5,884 nucleotides of DNA, from positions 1-5,884 of the forward strand of contig JALUEN010000033.1 of assembly GCA_027052755.1 (NCBI GenBank), written 5' to 3'. Of the stretch, positions 1 to 5,737 are shown piece by piece (the first letter of the stretch is position 1; every line of letters starts with the position of its first letter). This DNA is from a bacterium. Lineage in GTDB: Bacteria; DRYD01; JALUEN01. Made by a program: the position numbers and the translations under genes. The notes beneath the pieces were generated by a model, which worked only from the letters and a program-made list of their open reading frames with translations, was not told the DNA's origin and searched no databases.

Positions 1-255
1 TATAGTAGCTACGATAGCTAGCTCCCTTGAGTCTATCTTCTGAAAGGATATATCCATGTGATGTGGATCTATAACAACGTAGTTAGAGAACAGCTGTATC
101 AGGTCGCCTTTCATCTTTTCCAAGGTTTCAGCGGTTAAACCTATTCTATCCTGAACGATAACTATCCTAAGTCGCTCTTTGGCTATCTTCCCGGCGCCCT
201 CCTCAGATCTAGTGAAGAAATCAACAATTTTCTCCAACCACCTAGGCAAAGCCAT
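1..255 (-). CDS. minE: MinE, cell division topological specificity factor (3' end beyond window)
   Basis: MinE stimulates the ATPase of membrane-bound MinD and displaces MinC, which restricts the division inhibitor to the cell poles. I translated this frame by hand: 85 codons from the ATG at 255 run open to base 1 with no stop, so the C-terminus is missing. The start MALPRWLEKIVDFF resembles the amphipathic membrane-targeting helix of MinE. The family signature AKERLRIVIVQDR follows at residues 25-37 (the anti-MinCD contact region). The fold then continues with a helix (about 42-57) and the strand region NYVVIDPHHMDISF (58-71), matching the topological-specificity domain. A strong SD, AGGGGGGA, lies 5-6 bases before the ATG. 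The gene is 41 bp after minD in the usual minC-minD-minE order. Identification is firm; only the length is unknown. Confidence 0.95.
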   Translation of the reverse strand, partial: MALPRWLEKIVDFFTRSEEGAGKIAKERLRIVIVQDRIGLTAETLEKMKGDLIQLFSNYVVIDPHHMDISFQKIDSRELAIVATI

Positions 256-296
256 AGTAATCCCCCCTAACAGCTAATCCTCTCCTTTTTTCTACC

Positions 297-1157
297 TTAA
301 CTCACCGGTACCTGCTTTATCTTCTTTATCAGCTGTTTGAAGATCCCTAGAAGTCCAGATTCTGAGGCCTCATCTTCCGTAACACCATCAAAGTTCGGGT
401 CAACTAATCTCTTAGCTATTATCCTGAAGGTCTTAGCCAGGGGTGTGTTATTTCGTGCTACTACAGGCTCTCCTCGGTCAGTAGCTGCAGCTATCTTATC
501 GTCATAGGGAACAATTCCTAAGAGGGGTACATCCAGTATCTCTAGGATGTCCTCTACTGAGACGCTCTCTCCCTTCTGCATTAACTTCTTCTTAGCCATG
601 TTAACGATGAGGTAAGGTTTAGGTTGCTGGAACTCGCCCTCTAGCTTACCTATAACCCTATCGGCGTCTCGTATGGAAGCTATGTGAGGGGTAACCACGA
701 CAATACCTACATCTGAGGCATAGGCGGCCGCTTTAAAACCGTGCTCAATACCTGCGGGTGAGTCAATGAAGATGAAGTCAAACTCCTCCTTTAGCTCCTG
801 AACAAGTTGTCTGAACTTCTCCGGATCCAGCTCCTCCTTCTCCCTAGTCTGAGGAGCAGGGAGCAGTTTTAAGTTATCCGCAAACCTTCTATCGCTGATA
901 AGGGCTTGTCTGTATCCCCTACACCTACCCTCTAACACATCAAGGAGATCAAACACTATCCTGTTCTCCAAGTTCAGAGCCAGGTCAAGATTCCTCAGGC
1001 CTATATCAGCATCAATCAGGACAACCCTATATCCTAAAGAAGCCAGCGCAGCACCTAAGTTCGCTGTAACCGTAGTCTTACCCACTCCACCTTTTCCAGA
1101 GGTAACGACAAAAGCTCTCCCCTTTCTCTCAGGTCCCATGGTCTCCACTCTCTCCAT
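297..1157 (-). CDS. minD: MinD, septum-site-determining ATPase
   Basis: MinD is a ParA/MinD-family P-loop ATPase that dimerises on ATP, binds the inner membrane, recruits MinC and is released by MinE. The 286-residue product shows the deviant Walker A SGKGGVGKTT at 20-29 (signature Lys22, Lys27), the switch I region DADIGLRNLD at 49-58, and the switch II/Walker B segment IDSPAGIEHGF at 131-141. A C-terminal amphipathic helix, GLLGIFKQLIKKIKQ (268-282), fits the membrane-targeting sequence. The usual family length is about 265-270, and the excess is mainly an N-terminal tail of about 13 residues before the first strand. The start at 1157 has AGGAGGGG with a 7-base spacer. A second ATG at 1139 (Met7) also has a GGAG in front and would give a more typical N-terminus, but the first SD is better. 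The gene is 61 bp after minC and 41 bp before minE. Confidence 0.97.
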   Translation of the reverse strand: MERVETMGPERKGRAFVVTSGKGGVGKTTVTANLGAALASLGYRVVLIDADIGLRNLDLALNLENRIVFDLLDVLEGRCRGYRQALISDRRFADNLKLLPAPQTREKEELDPEKFRQLVQELKEEFDFIFIDSPAGIEHGFKAAAYASDVGIVVVTPHIASIRDADRVIGKLEGEFQQPKPYLIVNMAKKKLMQKGESVSVEDILEILDVPLLGIVPYDDKIAAATDRGEPVVARNNTPLAKTFRIIAKRLVDPNFDGVTEDEASESGLLGIFKQLIKKIKQVPVS

Positions 1158-1206
1158 CAGCTTTCCCCTCCTAGGATCTCCCCGTTTTTAATCCAAATTA
1201 AAATTA

Positions 1207-1234
1207 AAAGCGCTATCGCTAAGCGATGCTCTTT
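1207..1234 (-). terminator. Imperfect hairpin over the minC stop codon (possible attenuator)
   Basis: Read on the minus strand, AAAG pairs with CTTT at the base, then comes an A/G mismatch, a GC/GC pair, a bulged A, and a five-pair stem ATCGC/GCGAT with a TTA loop. The 3' side runs into TTTTAATTTTAATTT. The stem is interrupted and the T-tract is broken by A pairs, so full termination seems unlikely, and minD continues 50 bases further on. Partial attenuation or protection of the minC mRNA end is possible. The structure was found by eye and no folding energy was computed. Confidence 0.3.
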
Positions 1235-2067
1235 AAGGTTATCTTACCGTTTTCCTCTAGTTTAATCAGGCATGAGTTCTTGGGTTTCTTTGGGTTAGGT
1301 ACTGGTCCGTATTCCCCAGCTATTTTCACCATTGAAGCTTGGAACCTAGAGCTGTAGATGAAAGCGCTCCTATCACCATTAGCTCCAGCGTGGGCTACCC
1401 CCCTTAGAGTACCTAGGACTACAATATTACCTGTAGCGACAAGCTCTGCCCCTGGATTGACGTTACCCACCACTATGATATTCCCATCGTACTCTATCCT
1501 CGCACCGCTTCTGAGGTTCCTAGTGATGATCAATACCCTATCCTTTGGTGATGGCTCCTCTCTAGAGTCTCCTCTCCGATCCTCCCGCTGGGTTGGGAAG
1601 GTTCCGCTAGTTAGAGCTGGATTCTTAAGGTCATGTCTTGTTAAGTGGTTAGCTTCTTTAATCTGTGTTCGCTTAGCCTCCTCAACTGTTTTAGGAGCAG
1701 GCTGAGAGTCAGGTTTAGGTTGTTCAGGGGTTCCGCTAGCTCGCTTTCCTCCTATAAGCGATGTGCTGATAACTTTCAAGCCCAGGTTAGCAGCGACTAT
1801 CTTAGTGATGGGGTTATAACTCTTGACACCAATAAGTTTCAAGCCTAGTTTCTGCATCTCCCTAAGGAGCAAGCCGAACTCATCCTCATCTAGCGCCATA
1901 TCACCTATGTCAAGGAGGAGCTCACCGCTAGCGCCAGGAGACAAAGCTCTTAGATCTTCCGCGTTCTCCTTAAGGTAATCAATTAGTTCATTTAACGAGA
2001 AACTCTCGGCTGAGATGAGCAAGCGTCCTCTTCTCTCCTTAGATGATGCTCCCTTCAGCTTAACCAT
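1219..2067 (-). CDS. minC: MinC, septum-site-determining FtsZ inhibitor
   Basis: MinC antagonises FtsZ assembly and is brought to the membrane by MinD. The 282-residue product has the expected two domains. The N-terminal MinC_N domain spans about residues 1-105, opening with VKLKG and including a central LLLDIGD strand. The C-terminal beta-helix spans about 176-280, with ITRNLRSGARI (181-191) and the highly typical stretch NVNPGAELVATGNIVVLG (202-219) then RGVAHAGANGD (222-232). Between them lies a polar, Pro/Lys/Arg-rich linker of about 70 residues (106-175), longer than in many MinC proteins. The conserved RSGQ motif, implicated in MinD binding in E. coli, reads RSGA here (186-189). The ATG at 2067 is kept because the domain begins immediately after it and an in-frame TAG lies nine bases upstream, although its SD is oddly placed. 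The gene is 97 bp after the pseudouridine synthase gene, with a possible promoter of its own. Confidence 0.95.
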   Translation of the reverse strand: MVKLKGASSKERRGRLLISAESFSLNELIDYLKENAEDLRALSPGASGELLLDIGDMALDEDEFGLLLREMQKLGLKLIGVKSYNPITKIVAANLGLKVISTSLIGGKRASGTPEQPKPDSQPAPKTVEEAKRTQIKEANHLTRHDLKNPALTSGTFPTQREDRRGDSREEPSPKDRVLIITRNLRSGARIEYDGNIIVVGNVNPGAELVATGNIVVLGTLRGVAHAGANGDRSAFIYSSRFQASMVKIAGEYGPVPNPKKPKNSCLIKLEENGKITLKSIA

Positions 2068-2073
2068 CCCCTT
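2068..2073 (-). promoter_or_regulatory. Abutting Shine-Dalgarno of minC
   Basis: AAGGGG sits directly against the ATG with no spacer, whereas the other genes here have about 5-8 bases. There is no other purine-rich SD in the preceding 30 bases. Initiation at this ATG may therefore be weak, or it may start at an internal codon such as the TTG at codon 16, which follows AAGGAG and GAGG. The match of residues 2-6 to the start of the MinC N-domain argues for the ATG. Confidence 0.4.
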
Positions 2074-2115
2074 CTAGTATAGTTTCAAAGGATATAGGGA
2101 GCTTTGAGTTAAAAT

Positions 2116-2144
2116 TCTATAATGGATAGGTCCTCTTCCTTCAA
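2116..2144 (-). promoter_or_regulatory. Candidate sigma70-type promoter for minCDE
   Basis: On the minus strand, TTGAAG (2139-2144; four of six matches to TTGACA) is followed by exactly 17 bases and TATAGA (2116-2121; four of six matches to TATAAT). A start of transcription near 2109 would leave a leader of about 40 bases before minC. It lies in the longest intergenic gap of the window. The hexamers are imperfect and the call rests on eye matching alone. Confidence 0.4.
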
Positions 2145-2159
2145 AATCTCCGAGATTTT
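2143..2159. promoter_or_regulatory. 17-bp perfect palindrome between the pseudouridine synthase gene and minC
   Basis: Eight-base arms, AAAATCTC and GAGATTTT, flank a single central base. The palindrome begins five bases after the pseudouridine synthase stop codon and overlaps the candidate -35 of the minC promoter by two bases. As RNA it could form only a weak A/U-rich stem (7 pairs around a 3-base loop, then UUUUG), making it a poor intrinsic terminator. As DNA it has the size and symmetry of a dimeric repressor operator. Neither role is proven. Confidence 0.4.
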
Positions 2160-2164
2160 TCACC

Positions 2165-2887
2165 CTATTTATACCTCAGAACTTTAAATAATTCCCTCAG
2201 TTCTCTCCCTGGGATAGATCTCCACTGGCCAGGTTGTAGGTCTCCTAACCTCACAGGTCCAACAGCGCTCCTAAGCAACCTGACAACTCTCCTCCCCAGT
2301 TGGCTGAATAACCTCTTGACAACGTGATACATGCCAACATGAATAGAGATGAGGTATTTTCTAGGTTCCAACTTCCTCAACTTATGAACTTCAACTAGCT
2401 TACCTTCAAGGTTCAAGCCTCTCCTTAAAACCCTTAAATCCCTCTCCTTAAGATCCTCATCCAGCCAAACTATGTACTCTTTAAAAAGGGTGTACCTAGG
2501 GTGAGCGATCCTATTAGCTAGGATGCCGTCATTAGTGAGTATAAGCAGTCCCTCCGCATCAAAATCAAGACGCCCTACAGGGAAAACCCTAACTCCTAAC
2601 TTAGACCTTATCTCCTCAAGCACTCCTGAGAGATTGGGCCTTCCCCTGGGATCACCTACACTGGTTAAGAGAAACCTAGGCTTATAGTATTTTAAGTAAA
2701 CAGACCTCTGAGGTTTTAAGACCTTCCCATCTAGGGTAACAATATCAACCTCTGGGTTAACTCTCTGCCCCAATTTAGCGGGTTCGCCATTAACGAGGAT
2801 ACGCCCCTCCTCTATAAGCCTATCAGCTTTTCTCCTAGAGGATATCCCGCACAGGACTAGGTATCTGTTAAGTCTGATCAAACCCAT
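2165..2887 (-). CDS. RsuA/RluB-family 16S/23S rRNA pseudouridine synthase
   Basis: The enzyme isomerises a specific uridine in ribosomal RNA to pseudouridine. The 240-residue product begins with an S4 RNA-binding domain (about 3-60: IRLNRYLVLCGISSRRKADRLI, then RILVNGE). The catalytic domain carries the family motif PVGRLDFDAEGLLILTNDG (103-121), in which Asp108 of GRLD is the expected nucleophile, and KEYIVWLDEDL at 136-146. The C-terminal motif normally written EGxxHQVxRM reads VGMYHVVKRL (184-193), so some usually conserved positions are replaced. The rest of that block, VVRLLRSAVGPVRLGDLQPGQWR (201-223), is normal. I cannot tell RsuA (16S) from RluB or RluF-like (23S) specificity. The ATG at 2887 is fixed by an in-frame TAG six bases upstream and by the S4 domain starting at once. 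The only SD-like GGAGA is about 18 bases away, so translation may be coupled to ybaB, 25 bp upstream. Confidence 0.93.
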   Translation of the reverse strand: MGLIRLNRYLVLCGISSRRKADRLIEEGRILVNGEPAKLGQRVNPEVDIVTLDGKVLKPQRSVYLKYYKPRFLLTSVGDPRGRPNLSGVLEEIRSKLGVRVFPVGRLDFDAEGLLILTNDGILANRIAHPRYTLFKEYIVWLDEDLKERDLRVLRRGLNLEGKLVEVHKLRKLEPRKYLISIHVGMYHVVKRLFSQLGRRVVRLLRSAVGPVRLGDLQPGQWRSIPGRELRELFKVLRYK

Positions 2888-2912
2888 AAGCTAATCAGCT
2901 AATTGTCTCCGC

Positions 2913-3221
2913 TTAGAACAAACCGGGGAATCCTAGGCTAGCCGCAACTCCCTGCATGTACTTCTCCTGATATTCCCTGCTCTTCTCTATTGCCTGTCTG
3001 AGAGCGACGAGAATTAAGTCCTCAAGGGTCTCTACATCCTCTGGATCCACTACCTCTGGATCTATCTTTATCTCCTTAACCTCGTACAAACCGGTTACTT
3101 TGACCCTTACCTTGCCTCCACCAGCTTCCCCTACAAACTCCTTATTACCTAGATCCTGCTGTAGTTTATTCATCATGTTCTGTATCTGAGATAACCCCTT
3201 CATAAAATCCCGACCTCTCAT
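2913..3221 (-). CDS. ybaB: YbaB/EbfC-family nucleoid-associated protein
   Basis: This family makes small dimeric DNA-binding proteins that coat or bridge the nucleoid. The product has 102 residues, close to the family norm. The N-terminal helix is typical (LSQIQNMMNKLQQDL, 10-24). It is followed by the hallmark glycine turn and strands GEAGGGKVRVKVTGLYEVKEIKIDPEVV (31-58) and then the second long helix ETLEDLILVALRQAIEKSREY (64-84). The start at 3221 has GGGGGG with a 7-base spacer. Met7 (3203) is a possible later start and would match shorter family members, but its SD is weaker. ybaB commonly follows dnaX directly; here a response-regulator gene sits between them, and the usual downstream recR is absent, replaced by a pseudouridine synthase gene. 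Confidence 0.93.
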   Translation of the reverse strand: MRGRDFMKGLSQIQNMMNKLQQDLGNKEFVGEAGGGKVRVKVTGLYEVKEIKIDPEVVDPEDVETLEDLILVALRQAIEKSREYQEKYMQGVAASLGFPGLF

Positions 3222-3269
3222 TAACTTACCCCCCTAAGGTTAGTTGATATCCACTAAACGTTTCTAGTT

Positions 3270-3671
3270 TTAGGTCTTTGAGGATGCGTACTTAGATTGG
3301 ATAACAAGCTCTATAACGTGAAGGAGCTCATCAATCTCAAATGGCTTTGGTATGTAGAAGTCAGCGCCTTTCTTCCAACTTTCTATAACCGCCTTATCCT
3401 CAGTCCTAGCAGTAAGCATGATAACAGGTATATCGTTCGTCTCAGGATCCTCCTTGAGCTTCTCTAACACCTGATATCCATCCATCTCAGGCATCATTAT
3501 ATCCAATATGATAACGTGGGGTTTCTTTTCCTTAGCCATCTCCAAGCCAGCTTTTCCATTATAAGCCTCAAGGACCTCATATCCCTCAAGCTTCAGTAAA
3601 TTAGAGACAACATCTACTAAAGCCTCATCATCATCAACTACTAATATCTTGTATCCCTTCTTCTCGCTCAT
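3270..3671 (-). CDS. Single-domain response regulator (CheY-like receiver)
   Basis: This is a phosphoacceptor receiver domain with no output domain, 133 residues long. The acidic pocket is DDDE at 13-16, the phosphorylation site is Asp57 in HVIILDIMMPEMDG (52-65), the switch threonine is Thr87 in MLTART (85-90), and the conserved lysine is Lys109 in IPKPF (107-111). All catalytic residues of the family are present, so it should accept phosphate. Signalling would be through protein-protein contact, as in CheY, DivK or Spo0F types; no partner kinase is visible. The SD AAGGGGG lies 8 bases before the ATG, within the 20-bp gap after dnaX, suggesting co-transcription and possibly translational coupling with dnaX. 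The receiver fold is certain; the pathway is unknown. Confidence 0.93.
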   Translation of the reverse strand: MSEKKGYKILVVDDDEALVDVVSNLLKLEGYEVLEAYNGKAGLEMAKEKKPHVIILDIMMPEMDGYQVLEKLKEDPETNDIPVIMLTARTEDKAVIESWKKGADFYIPKPFEIDELLHVIELVIQSKYASSKT

Positions 3672-3691
3672 CTCATCTACCCCCTTGTCTC

Positions 3692-5296
3692 CTAGTTGCC
3701 TCTAGAGAAGAGATCTCTAACTTCCTTAACGAAAGTCTGAAAATCCCCTTCTCTTTCACTTTCTATTATCTCCAGCTCTATTCCTCTTAGCTCTTCTCTA
3801 GCCTCAGATAGTTTCTGAATAAGTCCCTTAAGCTTAGAGAAGTAGAGGATTCCATCTTTAGAGAGGGGTTTATAGTAAAGTTTCCCCTTCTCAGGGTCAA
3901 AGCTAAGCTCACCTCGTTTAAGGACAGCGTTCCATGTCCTCCTAGACCTGCCATCTAAGAGAGATTCTATGAAGAGAGCCAGCTCATCTAAGTCAGAGAA
4001 CAAGCTTCTCTTAGTCTCAGGTTTCTCAGACTCCTCAAGCCTCTCTTTAGCTTCTCTATCACTCGGCTCCTCAGTTTCCTCAGGAGTTTTCTCAGTTTCT
4101 CTAGAGGTTTCCTTGATGCTCTCAGGTCGCTCCCGTAGTCCCCGTTTAAGTTCCTCGGTCTTCTCCTCTTCAGATCTTTCCTCAGATCCTTCCCTGTTTT
4201 TAAAATCCTCTAGGTTTGAAGTAGAGCTAATCCACCTGAAGATAGCTGACTCCAGGAAAAAGGGATCATTATCAGATCTATATAGGTTCAGGAGGGGAAC
4301 CAAGAGGTTCATGAAGTCAATAACCCTCTTTAAGGGAATATCTCTCAGGGATTGGTATTTCTTCAGTTGAATATCAGTTAGTTCAGGTTCCACCTCTCTT
4401 CCTAGGGTGCGCCAGTAGATCATCTGCCTAAGTTCCTCTATAGTTAGAGATATGAGGTGATAGTAACTAGCATTGCTCCTATAGGCCTCTCTCAGGACCT
4501 TAAAGACACTAGAGATATCCCCCTCCAGAGCACCCTCTAAGAGCCTCCACAGGAACTCCTCCTGTAGAACAACAGTGAACTTAAGTAGGTCGCTAGCGGT
4601 TATCTGGCGATCCAAGTTACGAAGCTGATCCAATAAACTCAGTGCATCACGTACAGACCCCCTAGCTGCTTTAACCAGTAGTTCAAGAGCTTCCTGAGTG
4701 ATATCTATTTTTTCGTTCTCAGCAACTTTCCTCAAAAACCTCTTCAACTTATCAGAGGATATACGTCTGAAGTCAAAGCGCTGACACCTGGAGATTATCG
4801 TTGAGGGAACTTTATGTGGGTCAGTAGTTGCTAGGACGAAGACAACGTGCTCAGGAGGTTCCTCCAGGGTTTTAAGCAAGGCATTGAAGGCCTCCTGGGT
4901 GAGCATATGAACCTCATCTATTATGTACACCTTATATCGTCCCCTGAGAGGTGCTAGCTTAACGTTATCTCTGATTTCCCTAATCTCGTTTATCCCCCTA
5001 TATGAGGCGGCATCAATCTCTATCACATCTGGGAACCTGCCAGCATCTATATCCAGGCAGTTACGACACTGTCCACATGGCTCACTAGATATTCCCCTCT
5101 CACAGTTAAGAGCTTTAGCTAATATCCTAGCAGTAGTAGTCTTTCCTGTACCCCTTACGCCAGCGAAGAGGTAAGCGTGAGCGATCCTACCGTTTTTCAA
5201 AGCGTTCTGAAGTATCTCCGTTATATGTTCCTGACCTATTACCTCTCTAAAGAACTTAGGCCTGTATTTCCTGTACAAAGCTAAATAGCCGGCCAT
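3692..5296 (-). CDS. dnaX: DnaX, DNA polymerase III clamp-loader subunit (tau/gamma)
   Basis: DnaX is the AAA+ ATPase that, with delta and delta-prime, loads the sliding clamp during replication. The 534-residue product opens with the typical LYRKYRPKFFREVIGQEHI (7-25). It has Walker A GVRGTGKT (46-53), a four-cysteine zinc module (Cys65, Cys74, Cys77, Cys80), Walker B VYIIDEVHML (123-132), the arginine-finger SRC motif (169-171) and a sensor-2 region GSVRDALSLLDQ (213-224). The third, collar domain runs to about residue 360. A low-complexity Glu/Lys/Arg/Ser linker (about 363-430) follows, then a folded C-terminal region (431-534) that would be the tau-specific part. The start has an ideal SD, GGAGGT with a 6-base spacer. 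The gene is 16 bp after the acidic protein gene and 20 bp before the receiver gene. A T4A5 tract at the collar/linker junction may allow a short gamma-like product. Confidence 0.97.
   Translation of the reverse strand: MAGYLALYRKYRPKFFREVIGQEHITEILQNALKNGRIAHAYLFAGVRGTGKTTTARILAKALNCERGISSEPCGQCRNCLDIDAGRFPDVIEIDAASYRGINEIREIRDNVKLAPLRGRYKVYIIDEVHMLTQEAFNALLKTLEEPPEHVVFVLATTDPHKVPSTIISRCQRFDFRRISSDKLKRFLRKVAENEKIDITQEALELLVKAARGSVRDALSLLDQLRNLDRQITASDLLKFTVVLQEEFLWRLLEGALEGDISSVFKVLREAYRSNASYYHLISLTIEELRQMIYWRTLGREVEPELTDIQLKKYQSLRDIPLKRVIDFMNLLVPLLNLYRSDNDPFFLESAIFRWISSTSNLEDFKNREGSEERSEEEKTEELKRGLRERPESIKETSRETEKTPEETEEPSDREAKERLEESEKPETKRSLFSDLDELALFIESLLDGRSRRTWNAVLKRGELSFDPEKGKLYYKPLSKDGILYFSKLKGLIQKLSEAREELRGIELEIIESEREGDFQTFVKEVRDLFSRGN
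4172..4211 (-). other. Possible slippage/frameshift signal inside dnaX
   Basis: Minus-strand order: SD-like AGAGG (4211-4207), TTTTAAAAAC (4205-4196), a 6-base spacer, then a hairpin with stem GGATCT/AGATCT and loop GAGGAA (4189-4172). One added A, or a -1 shift after Lys366, gives Lys-Gln-Gly-Arg-Ile and a TGA at 4184-4182, a 371-residue product ending where domain III ends. The tract is not a perfect X-XXY-YYZ heptamer, because a T precedes AAA AAC, so ribosomal slippage would be inefficient. Transcriptional slippage on A5 would be weak. The parts resemble those known for E. coli and Thermus dnaX, but function is an inference. Confidence 0.25.
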
Positions 5297-5312
5297 AGAA
5301 GTACCTCCAGAT

Positions 5313-5732
5313 CTATATCAAGATTCCTCCGTCATCACCTAAATCCATATCCTCAGCTAAGTTATCAAAAATTGAACCATCAGAGTTATCAGCAGATCCA
5401 AGGCCCATAGATCCCATATCCGAGTGAGAGTCGTTCAGGAAGACACCGGCAACGTCAGGTTGACCGTCATTATCTAGGTCCATCTGAAAGACGTCCAAAT
5501 GCCCATCCTGATCTATGTCCAGCGCTTCAACTGTAGCATCAGGGATATTATCCCCATCAGTATCAACAACACCTACAACACCATCAAGGATACCATCATT
5601 ATCGGTGTCAACTAGTGCCATAACAGTGTCAGCAACACCATCGCCGTTAGTATCCTCTAGAAATATATTCTCAGAAGCGTTCTGAGTGTTATCCATTAGG
5701 GTATCATCGTCCCTGTTCTCAAAGAAGTTCAT
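5313..5732 (-). CDS. Acidic Asp-rich protein with five DxDxDG calcium-loop-like repeats
   Basis: I do not recognise a named family. From the Met at 5732 the product has 139 residues with about 32 Asp and 5 Glu, against one Arg and no Lys, Cys, Trp or Tyr. Residues 27-99 hold five tandem units starting at D27, D42, D57, D72 and D85. Each begins with a DxDxDGxxD-like loop (for example DTDNDGILD), the ligand pattern of calcium-binding dockerin, EF-hand and thrombospondin type-3 loops. Four units are spaced 15 residues apart and the last step is 13, with hydrophobic stretches such as VVGVV between loops. There is no signal peptide or membrane segment, so a cytoplasmic location is inferred. The C-terminus (100-139) is a Gly/Ser/Asp tail. 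I prefer the ATG at 5732 because GGGAGGGG lies 5 bases upstream; an ATG at 5747 with a weaker AAGG would add MGGDR. The gene is 16 bp upstream of dnaX, so co-transcription is likely. Confidence 0.8.
   Translation of the reverse strand: MNFFENRDDDTLMDNTQNASENIFLEDTNGDGVADTVMALVDTDNDGILDGVVGVVDTDGDNIPDATVEALDIDQDGHLDVFQMDLDNDGQPDVAGVFLNDSHSDMGSMGLGSADNSDGSIFDNLAEDMDLGDDGGILI
5436..5654 (-). repeat. Tandem repeats of about 45 bp in the acidic protein gene
   Basis: Five units encode Dx(D/N)xDGxxD followed by a short hydrophobic stretch. The first four start 45 bp apart and the last begins after 39 bp. At DNA level the units share GAT/GAC-rich blocks such as GATACTGATGGGGATAATAT, but codons differ between units. 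The array is therefore old or selected at protein level rather than a recent duplication. Confidence 0.75.
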
Positions 5733-5737
5733 CCTAT

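Noticed and set aside
1358..1705. Plus-strand open frame of 115 codons
   Set aside because: It lies wholly antisense to minC, has no recognisable domain or convincing SD, and the minus-strand protein is certain.
1645..1848. Plus-strand open frame of 67 codons
   Set aside because: Antisense to the minC linker and N-domain, with no family resemblance.
2143..2159. The palindrome as a strong intrinsic terminator
   Set aside because: The stem is A/U-rich, the loop would be only 3 bases and the T-run is just four, so strong termination is unlikely; kept as an operator candidate.
3222..3269. AAACGTTT palindrome between the receiver gene and ybaB, considered as an operator or promoter
   Set aside because: An 8-bp palindrome is expected by chance, and no matching -35/-10 pair was found around it.
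3969..4370. Plus-strand open frame of 133 codons, very Ser-rich
   Set aside because: Its composition is the mirror of the Glu/Arg/Ser linker of DnaX on the other strand, a low-complexity shadow.
4923..5174. Plus-strand open frame of 83 codons
   Set aside because: Antisense to the conserved ATPase core of DnaX, with no domain of its own.
5436..5654. Regular repeats that might suggest a CRISPR array
   Set aside because: The units are coding, differ in sequence, follow a protein periodicity of 15 residues and have no unique spacers.
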